From: Pseudarthrobacter oxydans
GTDB lineage: Bacteria > Actinomycetota > Actinomycetes > Actinomycetales > Micrococcaceae
Assembly: GCF_030812335.1 (NCBI RefSeq)
Contig: NZ_JAUSSN010000004.1
Coordinates: 248,001 to 312,000 of the forward strand
Direction of reading: 5' to 3'
DNA: 64,000 nucleotides
Below the pieces are notes generated by a model. That model saw nothing but the letters and a program-made list of their open reading frames with translations, was not told the DNA's origin and ran no database searches. The translations under genes and the position numbers were made by a program. Below, piece after piece: positions 24,705 through 32,617 of this stretch. The first letter of the stretch is position 1, and each line of letters begins with the position of its first letter.

Positions 24705-25675
24705 GATGCCGCTCCCGTCAGGCCTTCAGTGATGAGCTTGGAATCGTGCCGGATCAGGTCCAGGTACGTGGGCACGGGGCCGTCCGCTTCGGAGAGCGAG
24801 TCCACGTACAGCACCCCCCCGAAGGTGGAGCCGGTCGCCCCGACCACCTGGCGCATCGGGGCGTCCGAAACCGTGGATTCACAGAAGACGGCCGGGACCT
24901 TGTTGGCCTTGACGAATTCGATGGCCTTGGTGATCTGCTGCGGGGTGGCCTGCTGCTCGGCGTTGACGGCCCAGATGTAGACCTCGCGGAGGCCAGCGTC
25001 GCGCGCCAGGTAGGAGAAGGCGCCCTCACACGTCACCAGCGCCCGCTGTGCCTCGGGGACGGCGGCGATCTTCTGGACCATTTCATCCTGCACGGACTGC
25101 AGCTGGGCCTTGTATGCCGCACCGTTCGCCTCGAAGGCCGCCGCGTTCTCCGGATCCAGCTTCGAGAACGCCTTCACCATGTTGTCCACGTAGATCTGGA
25201 CGTTGACCGGCGACATCCAGGCGTGCGGGTTCGGTTTGCCCTGGTAGGAGTCCTCACCGATGGACAGCACCTCCACGCCCTCGCTCACCACGGCGTGCGG
25301 AACGTCCAGGCCCTCCACGAACTGGGCGAACCAGGCTTCCAGGTTCAGCCCGTTGTCCAGGATCAGGTCGGCCTTGGAGGCCTTCCGGATGTCCCCGGGC
25401 GTGGGCTCGTAGCCGTGGATTTCGGCGCCGGCCTTGGTGATGGACTCGACCTGCAGTTTGTCCCCCGCCACGTTCTGCGCGACGTCGGCCAGCACGGTGA
25501 AGGTGGTCAGCACCACGGGCTTCTCGTCCGCGGAACCCGGACCCTGCCCCGGGACGGCAGCCCCGCAGGCGGCCAGGGACAGTCCGAGCAGAACGGCGGC
25601 GACGACGGCTCCGGCAGTACGACGGCGACGTGTTCGGCCGACAACTTTGGCGGACCGAAACAAATTATTAGGCAT
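24701..25675 (-). CDS. metal-binding lipoprotein of a manganese-type ABC importer
   Basis: A 324-residue cluster A-I substrate-binding lipoprotein. A basic N-terminus and hydrophobic core end in the lipobox LAAC with Cys37. The predicted metal ligands are His87 (IHGYEPTPGD), His151 (NPHAWMSP), Glu217 (TCEGAFSY) and Asp292 (YVDSLS). The His-His-Glu-Asp set matches PsaA/MntC-type Mn(II) proteins rather than three-His zinc proteins. No His-rich zinc loop is present. It is the first gene of the operon, with no Shine-Dalgarno; a TATAAT lies 7 nt before the ATG. Confidence 0.93.
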   Translation of the reverse strand: MPNNLFRSAKVVGRTRRRRTAGAVVAAVLLGLSLAACGAAVPGQGPGSADEKPVVLTTFTVLADVAQNVAGDKLQVESITKAGAEIHGYEPTPGDIRKASKADLILDNGLNLEAWFAQFVEGLDVPHAVVSEGVEVLSIGEDSYQGKPNPHAWMSPVNVQIYVDNMVKAFSKLDPENAAAFEANGAAYKAQLQSVQDEMVQKIAAVPEAQRALVTCEGAFSYLARDAGLREVYIWAVNAEQQATPQQITKAIEFVKANKVPAVFCESTVSDAPMRQVVGATGSTFGGVLYVDSLSEADGPVPTYLDLIRHDSKLITEGLTGAAS

Positions 25676-25688
25676 ACCGAATATTATA
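25667..25688 (-). promoter_or_regulatory. leaderless promoter and DtxR/MntR-like operator of the Mn importer
   Basis: On the minus strand TATAAT (25688-25683) is 7 nt from the ATG, so transcription should begin at the start codon. Overlapping it, ATTCGGTATGCCTAAT (25682-25667) is an imperfect palindrome of the TNAGG-N4-CCTAA style seen for DtxR-family metal repressors. The palindrome includes the start codon. Confidence 0.6.
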
Positions 25689-25715
25689 CGGGACCCGGCC
25701 GTCCGGCCGCGGCGC

Positions 25716-25721
25716 TAGGCT
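25716..25721 (+). promoter_or_regulatory. -10 box, leaderless promoter of the CPBP protease gene
   Basis: TAGGCT, 6-nt spacer, ATG at 25728; no ribosome site. Confidence 0.6.
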
Positions 25722-25727
25722 GGTGAC

Positions 25728-26489
25728 ATGGGCACTGTTCTCCGCACACCACCGGCACCGCGGCCGGAACTTTACCGGTTCTCGCGGCTCGATTTCATCA
25801 CGGCAGGCCTGTACGTGGCCGTGGCCGCGTTCTTCGCCGTGGCCGGCGGACTGCTGGTCCCGCTGCTGCTCGAACTGTCCCCGAACCCGGCGGTGGCGAC
25901 CTATAGCGTCAACCTGGTCTTCTACGGCATCATCGGCATCCTGGCCCTGGCCGCCGTCCGGCACGTCGCCGCCCGGGACCTCAGGGTGCTCGCCACCAGG
26001 CCTTGGTTCACGATGCTGATGGTCCCCCTCGCCGTTGTGGCCATGATGATCCTCACCGCGGTCCTGGTCTCCATCACCGGGCCGCCGGCGACCTCCGCCA
26101 ACCAGGCCGGTCTGCAGGCGCTCATGCAGCAGGTCCCGGCCTGGCTGATGGTGCCGCTGCTGGTGATCGTGGGGCCCTTCGTGGAGGAGTACATCTTCCG
26201 CCACCTGCTGATCGGCAAACTCAGTCGGCGGATCAACATCTGGCTGTGCTGCTCCCTGTCCGTGGTGCTGTTCGCGGCCCTGCACATCGTGGGCCAGGAG
26301 GAACTGAGCCTGCCGGTGCTGATGCCGTACCTCGCCATGGGCGCCGTGCTGGTGTTCGTCTACGTCTGGACCGGCAAGAACGTTATGTTCGCCTACTTCG
26401 TCCATGCCTCCAAGAACCTGCTGGCGGTCATCTTCATCTACGCCATCCCGCCGGAACTGATGGAGCAGCTCCAGCAGATGCAGGGCTGA
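25728..26489 (+). CDS. CPBP-family intramembrane glutamic endopeptidase
   Basis: A 253-residue polytopic membrane protein with about seven helices. The Abi/CPBP motifs are present: Glu153-Glu154 and Arg158 in VEEYIFRHLL, His186 in AALHIVG, and the final His226/Asn230 pair in VHASKN. This family includes Rce1 and MmsA-like proteases and bacteriocin-immunity proteins. No bacteriocin or prenylated partner is nearby, so the substrate is unknown. It diverges from the Mn-importer operon with only 52 bp between the starts. Confidence 0.9.
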   Translation: MGTVLRTPPAPRPELYRFSRLDFITAGLYVAVAAFFAVAGGLLVPLLLELSPNPAVATYSVNLVFYGIIGILALAAVRHVAARDLRVLATRPWFTMLMVPLAVVAMMILTAVLVSITGPPATSANQAGLQALMQQVPAWLMVPLLVIVGPFVEEYIFRHLLIGKLSRRINIWLCCSLSVVLFAALHIVGQEELSLPVLMPYLAMGAVLVFVYVWTGKNVMFAYFVHASKNLLAVIFIYAIPPELMEQLQQMQG

Positions 26490-26540
26490 CCCAAAGTCGG
26501 GAACTTCCGCGGGCACCTTCCGCGGCGCGCGCCGACGTCG

Positions 26541-26546
26541 TAGTTT
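26541..26546 (+). promoter_or_regulatory. -10-like box before the VOC gene
   Basis: TAGTTT, 6-nt spacer, ATG at 26553; no Shine-Dalgarno. Confidence 0.45.
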
Positions 26547-26552
26547 CTTTCC

Positions 26553-26993
26553 ATGACACTGAACATCCAGATCGCCGTCGACTGCCGGGACCCGCACGCG
26601 CTTGCCGACTGGTGGGCCGAGACCCTCGAGTGGGCCGTGGAGCCGCAGGACGAATCCTTCATCCGTTCGATGATCGCGCAGGGCTTCGCCACGGAGGCGG
26701 AAACCACGACGCACGGCGGCAGGCTCGTGTGGGGCGCCGGGGCCGCCATCCGCCCGCCCGAGGAACTCGACGCCAAGCGGCCCGCCCGCCGCATCCTCTT
26801 CCAGACGGTCCCGGAGGAAAAGACCATCAAGAACCGGATCCACTGGGACGTCAACCTGGCCGGCGCGGACAAGGACGCGGCGCGCGCCGCCCTCGAAGCC
26901 CGCGGCGCCACGTTCCTCTGGACCGCCAGCCAGGGGCCGCATTCCTGGCACACCATGGCGGACCCGGAAGGCAACGAGTTCTGCATCAGCTGA
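26553..26993 (+). CDS. VOC-family protein
   Basis: A 146-residue glyoxalase-like protein (Glyoxalase_6 style). It begins MTLNIQIAVDCRDPHALADWW, includes RILFQTVPEEKTIKNRIHWD and ends with MADPEGNEFCIS, the usual metal-ligand strand with Glu. The substrate is unknown. It is followed by menB after 21 bp, but menB has its own leaderless promoter, so co-transcription is optional. Confidence 0.85.
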   Translation: MTLNIQIAVDCRDPHALADWWAETLEWAVEPQDESFIRSMIAQGFATEAETTTHGGRLVWGAGAAIRPPEELDAKRPARRILFQTVPEEKTIKNRIHWDVNLAGADKDAARAALEARGATFLWTASQGPHSWHTMADPEGNEFCIS

Positions 26994-27002
26994 GGCGATT
27001 AC

Positions 27003-27008
27003 TAGACT
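27003..27008 (+). promoter_or_regulatory. -10 box, leaderless promoter of menB
   Basis: TAGACT, 6-nt spacer, GTG at 27015; the upstream bases give no Shine-Dalgarno. Confidence 0.6.
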
Positions 27009-27014
27009 CGGACT

Positions 27015-27968
27015 GTGAGCAACGAAATCCCCGCCAAGGTGTCCGACGTCTTTGACCCCACCCGCTGGCGCACAGTGTCCGGCTTCGACGACTTCCAGGA
27101 CATGACCTACCACCGGCAGGTGGAGCGTTCCGAGGACGGCAGCGTGGTCAAAGACCTCCCGACCGTCCGCATCGCCTTCAACCGGCCCGAGGTGCGCAAC
27201 GCCTTCCGCCCCGGCACCGTGGACGAGCTGTACCGCGCCATGGACCACGCCCGGATGAGCCCGGACGTGGCGACCGTGCTGCTCACCGGCAACGGACCCT
27301 CCGACAAGGACGGCGGCCACTCGTTCTGCTCCGGCGGGGACCAGCGGATCCGCGGCCGCGACGGCTACCGGTACGCAGAAGGGGAGACGAAGGAAACCAT
27401 CGACCCCGCCCGCGCCGGGCGGCTCCACATCCTGGAAGTCCAGCGGCTGATGCGCACCATGCCCAAGGTGGTCATCGCCGTCGTGAACGGCTGGGCCGCC
27501 GGCGGCGGGCACTCGCTGCACGTCGTCTCGGACCTGACCATCGCCTCCCGCCAGCACGGCAAGTTCAAGCAGACGGACGCGACGGTCGGCAGCTTCGACG
27601 CCGGCTACGGCTCCGCGCTGCTGGCCCGCCAGATCGGCCAGAAGTCCGCCCGCGAGATCTTCTTCCTGGCCCGCGAATATTCCGCCGAGGACATGGTCCG
27701 GATGGGGGCCGTGAACGAGGCCGTGGACCATGCACGGCTCGAGGACGTGGCGCTGGAATACGCCGCCGACATCGCCCGGCAGTCCCCGCAGGCCCTCCGG
27801 ATGCTCAAGTTTGCCTTCAACCTCGCCGACGACGGCCTGGCCGGCCAGCAGGTCTTCGCCGGCGAAGCCACCCGGCTGGCGTACATGACGGACGAGGCCG
27901 TGGAGGGCAAGGAAGCCTTCCTGGAGAAGCGCGATCCGGACTGGTCCAGCTTCCCGTACTACTTCTAA
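27015..27968 (+). CDS. menB: 1,4-dihydroxy-2-naphthoyl-CoA synthase
   Basis: A 317-residue crotonase-family enzyme with the long N-terminus and C-terminal WSSFPYYF end of actinobacterial MenB. It closes the naphthoquinol ring from o-succinylbenzoyl-CoA in menaquinone synthesis. Diagnostic blocks are NRPEVRNAFRPGTVDEL, FCSGGDQRIRGRDGY, VNGWAAGGGHSLHVVSDL and TDATVGSFDAGYGS, with the catalytic Asp in the last. It is the first of the three same-strand genes menB, menE, menA. The start is GTG. Confidence 0.97.
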   Translation: MSNEIPAKVSDVFDPTRWRTVSGFDDFQDMTYHRQVERSEDGSVVKDLPTVRIAFNRPEVRNAFRPGTVDELYRAMDHARMSPDVATVLLTGNGPSDKDGGHSFCSGGDQRIRGRDGYRYAEGETKETIDPARAGRLHILEVQRLMRTMPKVVIAVVNGWAAGGGHSLHVVSDLTIASRQHGKFKQTDATVGSFDAGYGSALLARQIGQKSAREIFFLAREYSAEDMVRMGAVNEAVDHARLEDVALEYAADIARQSPQALRMLKFAFNLADDGLAGQQVFAGEATRLAYMTDEAVEGKEAFLEKRDPDWSSFPYYF

Positions 27969-27977
27969 GGCGGCCCG

Positions 27978-29147
27978 ATGACTTCCGGATCAGCGACTTC
28001 CCAGCCCCCGAACATCGAGCCGGCGCTCAAGGCCCTGGCGGACGCCCTCCACGGTGAGGGCCCCGCCGTCGAACTCTCCGCCGGCGAGGACGGCAACGTG
28101 GTGGTCTCCGCCGTGGACACGCCGGGTTATGAGGACGCCGCCGTCGTGGTGCGGACCTCCGGCTCCACCGGCACGCCCAAGGCGACGGTCCTGACCGTGG
28201 ATGCGCTGGCGGCGTCCTCGGTGGCGACGGCGTTCGCGCTCAAGGGCGAGGGCCAGTGGCTGCTCGCGCTGCCCGTGCAGTATGTGGCCGGGGTGCAGGT
28301 CCTGGTGCGCTCGCTGTTCGCCGGCACCCGGCCGTGGGCGATGGACATGTCCAGCGGGTTCACCCCGGAGGCGTTCACCGCCGCGGCCCTGGAGCTCACG
28401 GACAAGATCCGCTTCACCTCGCTGGTGCCCACCCAACTGCAGCGGCTGCTGGACGCGCCGGCGGCCGACACGCTCGCCGTGCTGCGGCGCTTCAACGGCA
28501 TCCTGCTCGGCGGCGGCCCCGCCTCGCCCGAACTGCTCGCCGCGGCGCGCGACGCCGGCGCCCGCGTGATCACCACCTACGGCTCCGCGGAGACCTGCGG
28601 CGGCTGCGTGTACGACGGTTTCCCGCTCGAGGACGTGCTGGCCCGGGTGGAGGGGGACGGCCGGATCCTGCTCGGCGGCGCCACCCTCGCCGCCGGCTAC
28701 CTCGGCGACCCCGGGCTCACCGCCGGCGACTTCTTCGAGGAGGACGGCGTCCGCTGGTACCGCACCAGCGACCTCGGCACCATCGACGCCACCGGGAAGC
28801 TGACCGTCCTGGGCCGGGCCGACGACGTCGTCATCACCGGCGGCGTGAAGGTCTCCGCCGCGCACGTGCAGGCGGAGCTGGAGAAGCTCGACGGCGTGCG
28901 GGCCGCCTTTGTCGCCGGGGTCCCCTCGGCCGAATGGGGCCAGGCCCTCGCCGCCTACGTGGCGCTGGCCGACAGCTCCCCCGACAGCCTCCGGCACTTC
29001 ACCGCGGGCACGGCCTGGGCGCCGGCACTGGGCACGCTAGCCCCGAAAACCGTGCTGGCCGCCGGTGACCTGCTGATGCTGCCGAACGGGAAACCGGACC
29101 GCCTGGCGATGACGGTTCGGCTCACCGAGCTGCATCAGGGAAAATAG
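27978..29147 (+). CDS. menE: o-succinylbenzoate-CoA ligase
   Basis: A 389-residue AMP-forming ligase, shorter than E. coli MenE because the N-terminal lobe is reduced, as in other actinobacteria. It makes o-succinylbenzoyl-CoA for MenB. It has the P-loop VRTSGSTGTPKATVLT near residue 55, the ATP motif TTYGSAETCGGCVYDG, the hinge YRTSDLG and the catalytic Lys in LPNGKPDRL. It starts 9 nt after menB. Confidence 0.93.
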   Translation: MTSGSATSQPPNIEPALKALADALHGEGPAVELSAGEDGNVVVSAVDTPGYEDAAVVVRTSGSTGTPKATVLTVDALAASSVATAFALKGEGQWLLALPVQYVAGVQVLVRSLFAGTRPWAMDMSSGFTPEAFTAAALELTDKIRFTSLVPTQLQRLLDAPAADTLAVLRRFNGILLGGGPASPELLAAARDAGARVITTYGSAETCGGCVYDGFPLEDVLARVEGDGRILLGGATLAAGYLGDPGLTAGDFFEEDGVRWYRTSDLGTIDATGKLTVLGRADDVVITGGVKVSAAHVQAELEKLDGVRAAFVAGVPSAEWGQALAAYVALADSSPDSLRHFTAGTAWAPALGTLAPKTVLAAGDLLMLPNGKPDRLAMTVRLTELHQGK

Positions 29148-29195
29148 ACAGTCCGGGCACTCCCGGTTTCGCCGAACCAACACGAGGTACTGACC

Positions 29196-30077
29196 GTGGC
29201 AACAGCCGCTCAATGGATCCAAGGCGCCCGACTGCGCACCCTGCCGGCCGCGATCGCGCCTGTCCTGATCGGCACCGCGGCCGCGTACGAGCTGGACGCC
29301 TTCCTTCCGCTCCACGCCGTGCTGGCCGCGCTGGTGGCCCTGCTGCTGCAGGTCGGCGTGAACTACGCCAACGACTACTCCGACGGCATCCGCGGCACCG
29401 ACGAGGACCGGGTGGGCCCGCTCCGGCTGGTCGGCTCCGGCGCCGCGAAGCCCGAGCACGTCAAGTACGCCGCGTTTGCCGCGTTCGGGCTGGCGATGAT
29501 GTTCGGCCTGGCCCTGGTCATCCTCTCGCAGACCTGGTGGCTGATCTTGGTGGGCCTGGGCTGCGTCCTCGCGGCCTGGGGGTACACGGGCGGGAAGAAC
29601 CCCTACGGCTACATGGGCCTGGGCGACTTGTTCGTCTTCGTGTTCTTCGGCCTGGTCGCCACGCTCGGCACCACCTACACGCAGGCCGGCCAGATCAGCC
29701 TCCCGGCCGTCATCGGCGCCATCGGCACCGGCCTGATCGCCTGCGCGCTGCTCATGGCCAACAACGTCCGCGACATCCCCACCGACCGGAAGGCCGGGAA
29801 GAAGACCCTGGCCGTGCGGCTCGGCGACAAGCACGCCCGGGAAGCCTACGTGCTGATGCTCGCCGTCGCGATCCTGCTGCCGATTGTGCTGGCTCCGACC
29901 CGGCCCTGGATGCTGATTGTGCTGCTGCTGATCCCGGCCAGCCTGATGCCGTCCTGGCTGATGATCTCCGGGAGGCGCCGCAAGAGCCTGATTCCGGTGC
30001 TCAAGCAGACCGGGCTGATCAACCTCGGCTACGCGGTGTTGTTCTCACTGGGCCTGGTCCTGAGCCACGGGTTCTAG
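29196..30077 (+). CDS. menA: 1,4-dihydroxy-2-naphthoate polyprenyltransferase
   Basis: A 293-residue UbiA-family membrane enzyme with eight or nine helices that attaches the isoprenoid tail to dihydroxynaphthoate. The first Asp-rich motif is VNYANDYSDGIRGTDEDR and the second is NNVRDIPTDRKAGKKTLAVRL. The GTG start follows a GAGG site. It lies 48 bp after menE and completes a menB-menE-menA unit. Other men genes are not in the window. Confidence 0.96.
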   Translation: MATAAQWIQGARLRTLPAAIAPVLIGTAAAYELDAFLPLHAVLAALVALLLQVGVNYANDYSDGIRGTDEDRVGPLRLVGSGAAKPEHVKYAAFAAFGLAMMFGLALVILSQTWWLILVGLGCVLAAWGYTGGKNPYGYMGLGDLFVFVFFGLVATLGTTYTQAGQISLPAVIGAIGTGLIACALLMANNVRDIPTDRKAGKKTLAVRLGDKHAREAYVLMLAVAILLPIVLAPTRPWMLIVLLLIPASLMPSWLMISGRRRKSLIPVLKQTGLINLGYAVLFSLGLVLSHGF

Positions 30078-30175
30078 GGGCGCAAATACCCGTTGCCTCC
30101 CAGGGTGACCGTGTGACAGCCTCGAAGTGATCCCGTCGCCGGGACGACGACGGGCGGCACAGGAAAGGGCACGGC

Positions 30176-30799
30176 ATGGGACTCATCCATATCGACCTGT
30201 TCACCACGCTCGACGGCGTCGCGCAGGCGCCCGGCGGGCCGACCGAGGACACTGACGGCGGCTTCGCGTTTGGCGGCTGGCAGGCGCCGCTCCTGGATGA
30301 GGTCGTCGGCGGGCAGATCGACTCCGGGATGGCGGGGATGGACGCGCTGCTGCTGGGGCGCCGGACCTACGACATTTTCGCCGGGTACTGGCCGCACGCG
30401 CAGGGGGACATCGCGCGGCTGTTCAACCGCCTCCCCAAATATGTGGCCTCGCGCCAGACGCCGGCCCTCGAGTGGGCCAACTCCACGCTGCTCGGTCCTG
30501 ATGTCGTCGCCGCCGTGCGGGAACTGCGCGACCGGCACGAGAACATCCACGTCATCGGCAGCCTCAACTTCGTGCAGACCCTGTTCGCCGAGCGGCTCTT
30601 CGACCGGCTCAACCTGTGGGTGTATCCGATCCTCCTGGGCGGCGGAAAGAAGGTCTTCGCCGGCGGGGTGGTGCCGACGAATCTCAGGCTCATCGAACCG
30701 GTCGTCGCCTCACCGAAGGGTGCGGTGCTGCAGCGCTATGCGCTCGCGGAGGGCACGCCCGGAGTCGGCGACATGTCCGCCGTCGACCAGGAGAGCTAG
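30176..30799 (+). CDS. dihydrofolate reductase / RibD C-terminal family protein
   Basis: A 207-residue protein starting MGLIHIDLFTTLDGVAQAPG, with MDALLLGRRTYDIFAGYWP, YVASRQTPALEW and IHVIGSLNFVQTLF, the classic RibD_C/DHFR-like pattern binding NADPH. Stand-alone members are widespread and mostly of unknown substrate. A GGAAAGG site precedes the ATG. It ends in front of a hairpin shared with the convergent DUF4229 gene. Confidence 0.88.
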   Translation: MGLIHIDLFTTLDGVAQAPGGPTEDTDGGFAFGGWQAPLLDEVVGGQIDSGMAGMDALLLGRRTYDIFAGYWPHAQGDIARLFNRLPKYVASRQTPALEWANSTLLGPDVVAAVRELRDRHENIHVIGSLNFVQTLFAERLFDRLNLWVYPILLGGGKKVFAGGVVPTNLRLIEPVVASPKGAVLQRYALAEGTPGVGDMSAVDQES

Positions 30800-30826
30800 G
30801 TCCGAGAAGGGCCAGGCGCCGCAGTT

Positions 30827-30891
30827 GCGGGGTTGCGGGGCGCCCGGGCTAGCCGTGCGTCGCCCGGGAGCTACCTGTCCTGCAACCCCGC
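30827..30891. terminator. hairpin between convergent genes
   Basis: GCGGGGTTGC (30827-30836) and GCAACCCCGC (30882-30891) pair perfectly, and inner GCCCGGG blocks can extend the structure. It lies between the RibD-like and DUF4229 gene ends. Confidence 0.5.
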
Positions 30892-30904
30892 GTGCCGAGC
30901 GAAG

Positions 30905-31213
30905 CTAGGCGTCCTTCGGGCGGTTGTCCTTGTTGACGGTGATGTCCGGGTGCGCGTCGACCAGGCGGTCCTCGGCGTCGGCGTCGTCCACTTCCCCGGC
31001 GCTGCGCAACGGCTTGGCCTTGCCGGAGAACCGCTGGTGGAGCGAGGCGGCGGCGGCATTGCGCTGCTTCTGGAAGAAGAGGAAGCTGATCGCGAAGGCC
31101 ATCATCCCCGCGCAAAGGACGGCCAGCAGCCATCCGAGCTCGAGGTAAACGAACAGTGCGAACAACGGCACGAAGAGCGCCAGCCGGATCAGGGAGTATT
31201 TCAGGAATGCCAC
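30905..31213 (-). CDS. DUF4229 domain-containing membrane protein
   Basis: A 102-residue protein with two hydrophobic helices (about 8-25 and 28-50), then QKQRNAAAASLHQRFSGKAK and a charged tail, as in the actinobacterial DUF4229 family commonly found near men genes. The function is unknown. The GTG start has TAAACT 6 nt upstream on the minus strand. Confidence 0.88.
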   Translation of the reverse strand: MAFLKYSLIRLALFVPLFALFVYLELGWLLAVLCAGMMAFAISFLFFQKQRNAAAASLHQRFSGKAKPLRSAGEVDDADAEDRLVDAHPDITVNKDNRPKDA

Positions 31214-31219
31214 TCTCCC

Positions 31220-31225
31220 AGTTTA
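31220..31225 (-). promoter_or_regulatory. -10 box, leaderless promoter of the DUF4229 gene
   Basis: TAAACT on the minus strand, 6-nt spacer GGGAGA (which could also serve weakly as a ribosome site), GTG at 31213. Confidence 0.55.
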
Positions 31226-31384
31226 GCCGCCGGCGGCATCCCCGGCCCACCGGGGCCCTTCTCCGGCGCCTCCGCCGGGGCACGCGCGGCACTGGGGCAC
31301 GGGACTGCGACAGCGTTCACCAGGGTTGCCTCGGAGTTCCCCCCGGGCCATCGATCGGTAGAAGCCGGACACTCCCCCGGAGGC

Positions 31385-31390
31385 TAGACT
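31385..31390 (+). promoter_or_regulatory. -10 box, leaderless promoter of the PLDc_N gene
   Basis: TAGACT, 6-nt spacer GATTAC, ATG at 31397; no Shine-Dalgarno. Confidence 0.65.
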
Positions 31391-31396
31391 GATTAC

Positions 31397-31822
31397 ATGC
31401 TTCGTGTAGTGGTTGTTGTCGCCGTTCTCGTCGTCTTTGTCTACGGACTCGTCGATGTGATCCGCACTGATCCTCGCCAGACCAAAGGCATCTCGAAGCC
31501 GGCCTGGATTGTGGTGCAGATCGTCCTTCCGGTGATCGGCGCCATCCTGTGGTTCCTGATTGGCCGGCCGCGCGGGACCACCCCGGTGCGCACCAATTAC
31601 AGCCACCCCATCGCGCCCGACGACGACCCGGACTTCCTGCGCAACCTCGAACTCCGCCGCCGCAAGCAGGCGGAAGCTGACCGGCTCAAGAAGCTCAAGG
31701 ACGAGCTGGACGCCAAGGAGCGCAAGGCCGCCGACGACAAGGGCACCCCCGATACCCACGACACCGAGTCCGGCGACGCCCGCGGCAGCGGCGACGCGCA
31801 GGGCACCGACGAGGTCAAGTAG
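31397..31822 (+). CDS. PLDc_N domain membrane protein
   Basis: A 141-residue protein with two transmembrane helices (about 2-20 and 38-57) matching the phospholipase-D-nuclease N-terminal pattern FVYGLVDVIRTDP and PAWIVVQIVLPVIGAILWFL, then IGRPRG. The remaining 80 residues are a Lys/Arg/Glu-rich probable coiled coil followed by an Asp/Gly/Thr-rich tail. No catalytic PLD motif is present, so it is a small membrane protein of unknown role. The same neighbourhood (men genes, DUF4229, PLDc_N, cytochrome c maturation) is common in actinobacteria. Confidence 0.85.
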   Translation: MLRVVVVVAVLVVFVYGLVDVIRTDPRQTKGISKPAWIVVQIVLPVIGAILWFLIGRPRGTTPVRTNYSHPIAPDDDPDFLRNLELRRRKQAEADRLKKLKDELDAKERKAADDKGTPDTHDTESGDARGSGDAQGTDEVK

Positions 31823-31942
31823 TACCGTTCCGCTCCTGCGTCTCTCCGGGAACTTTTCGTGAAGAGTGGCGATTTATCACGGCCTCCACTGGACGTCCGT
31901 CGTTCCTCCGGAAGGCTGAACAGCCCCGCGAGCCCGGATCGA

Positions 31943-31948
31943 TATAGT
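31943..31948 (+). promoter_or_regulatory. -10 box, leaderless promoter of the GNAT gene
   Basis: TATAGT, 6-nt spacer TGCGGC, ATG at 31955; this fixes the start. Confidence 0.65.
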
Positions 31949-31954
31949 TGCGGC

Positions 31955-32461
31955 ATGCCCGACCTGATCGCACCAACCGAACGGCTGCATGGTGCCTGGC
32001 TCCAGGCACATGCCGAGTGGGGCGATGGCCTTCGTGAGGATGGGTTCGGACTGTTGCCGACCGATGACGTCACCTCAGAAGCCGGGTTCGCCGTTTGGCT
32101 GGCGCGGTTGGCCGAAGACTCCACACATTGCACCTACCGGTGGATCATCGAAGGCGACCAGGTACTTGGCGGGATCGCACTGCGCCACGAGTTCAGCGAC
32201 TTCGTGCAGCGGGCCGGGCACATCGGCTACGGTATCCGTCCCTCCGCGCGCCGACGCGGGCTGGCCACTTGGGCACTCGGCCGGATGGTGAATGAGGCGC
32301 GGGTGCTCGGCATGGACCGGTTGCTCCTTGTCTGCGCGGCCGGCAACGGCGCCTCCTCAAAGACGATCGAGCGCCAAGGCGGTATCCGCGAAAATGCTGG
32401 CGACGGCGACAACGGCGCCGCGTGGCATTACTGGATATGCACCACAGAGCCTGGCAAATAG
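31955..32461 (+). CDS. GNAT-family N-acetyltransferase
   Basis: A 168-residue acetyltransferase. It has a short N-terminal region (MPDLIAPTERLHGAWLQAH), the strand VLGGIALRHEFSDFV, and the acetyl-CoA loop GYGIRPSARRRGLATWALG, then LLVCAAGNGASSKTIERQGG. The substrate is unknown. Third-position GC is visibly lower than in the flanking men and ccs genes, which together with the repeat-rich surroundings suggests a recent arrival. A frame open from 31859 is not used because the leaderless promoter fits ATG at 31955. Confidence 0.88.
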   Translation: MPDLIAPTERLHGAWLQAHAEWGDGLREDGFGLLPTDDVTSEAGFAVWLARLAEDSTHCTYRWIIEGDQVLGGIALRHEFSDFVQRAGHIGYGIRPSARRRGLATWALGRMVNEARVLGMDRLLLVCAAGNGASSKTIERQGGIRENAGDGDNGAAWHYWICTTEPGK

Positions 32462-32617
32462 TTCGCTGGCAGCCCTGTACCTCGCGAAACACCTCAGCCG
32501 CCGCGTTGATCGGGCACCCGACCGCGGCTCTTCTGCTTTGCCTTTAGTGCTTGCGATCTACTACCGCGCGGAATACCGTCTCGACCAGCGGTGCGAACCA
32601 CAAGCGGGAGGCGTTTC

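Noticed and set aside
25668..27731. Very long minus-strand open frame across the CPBP, VOC and menB genes
   Set aside because: It runs antisense through three genes with clear family motifs and shows low-complexity His/Asp/Gly content.
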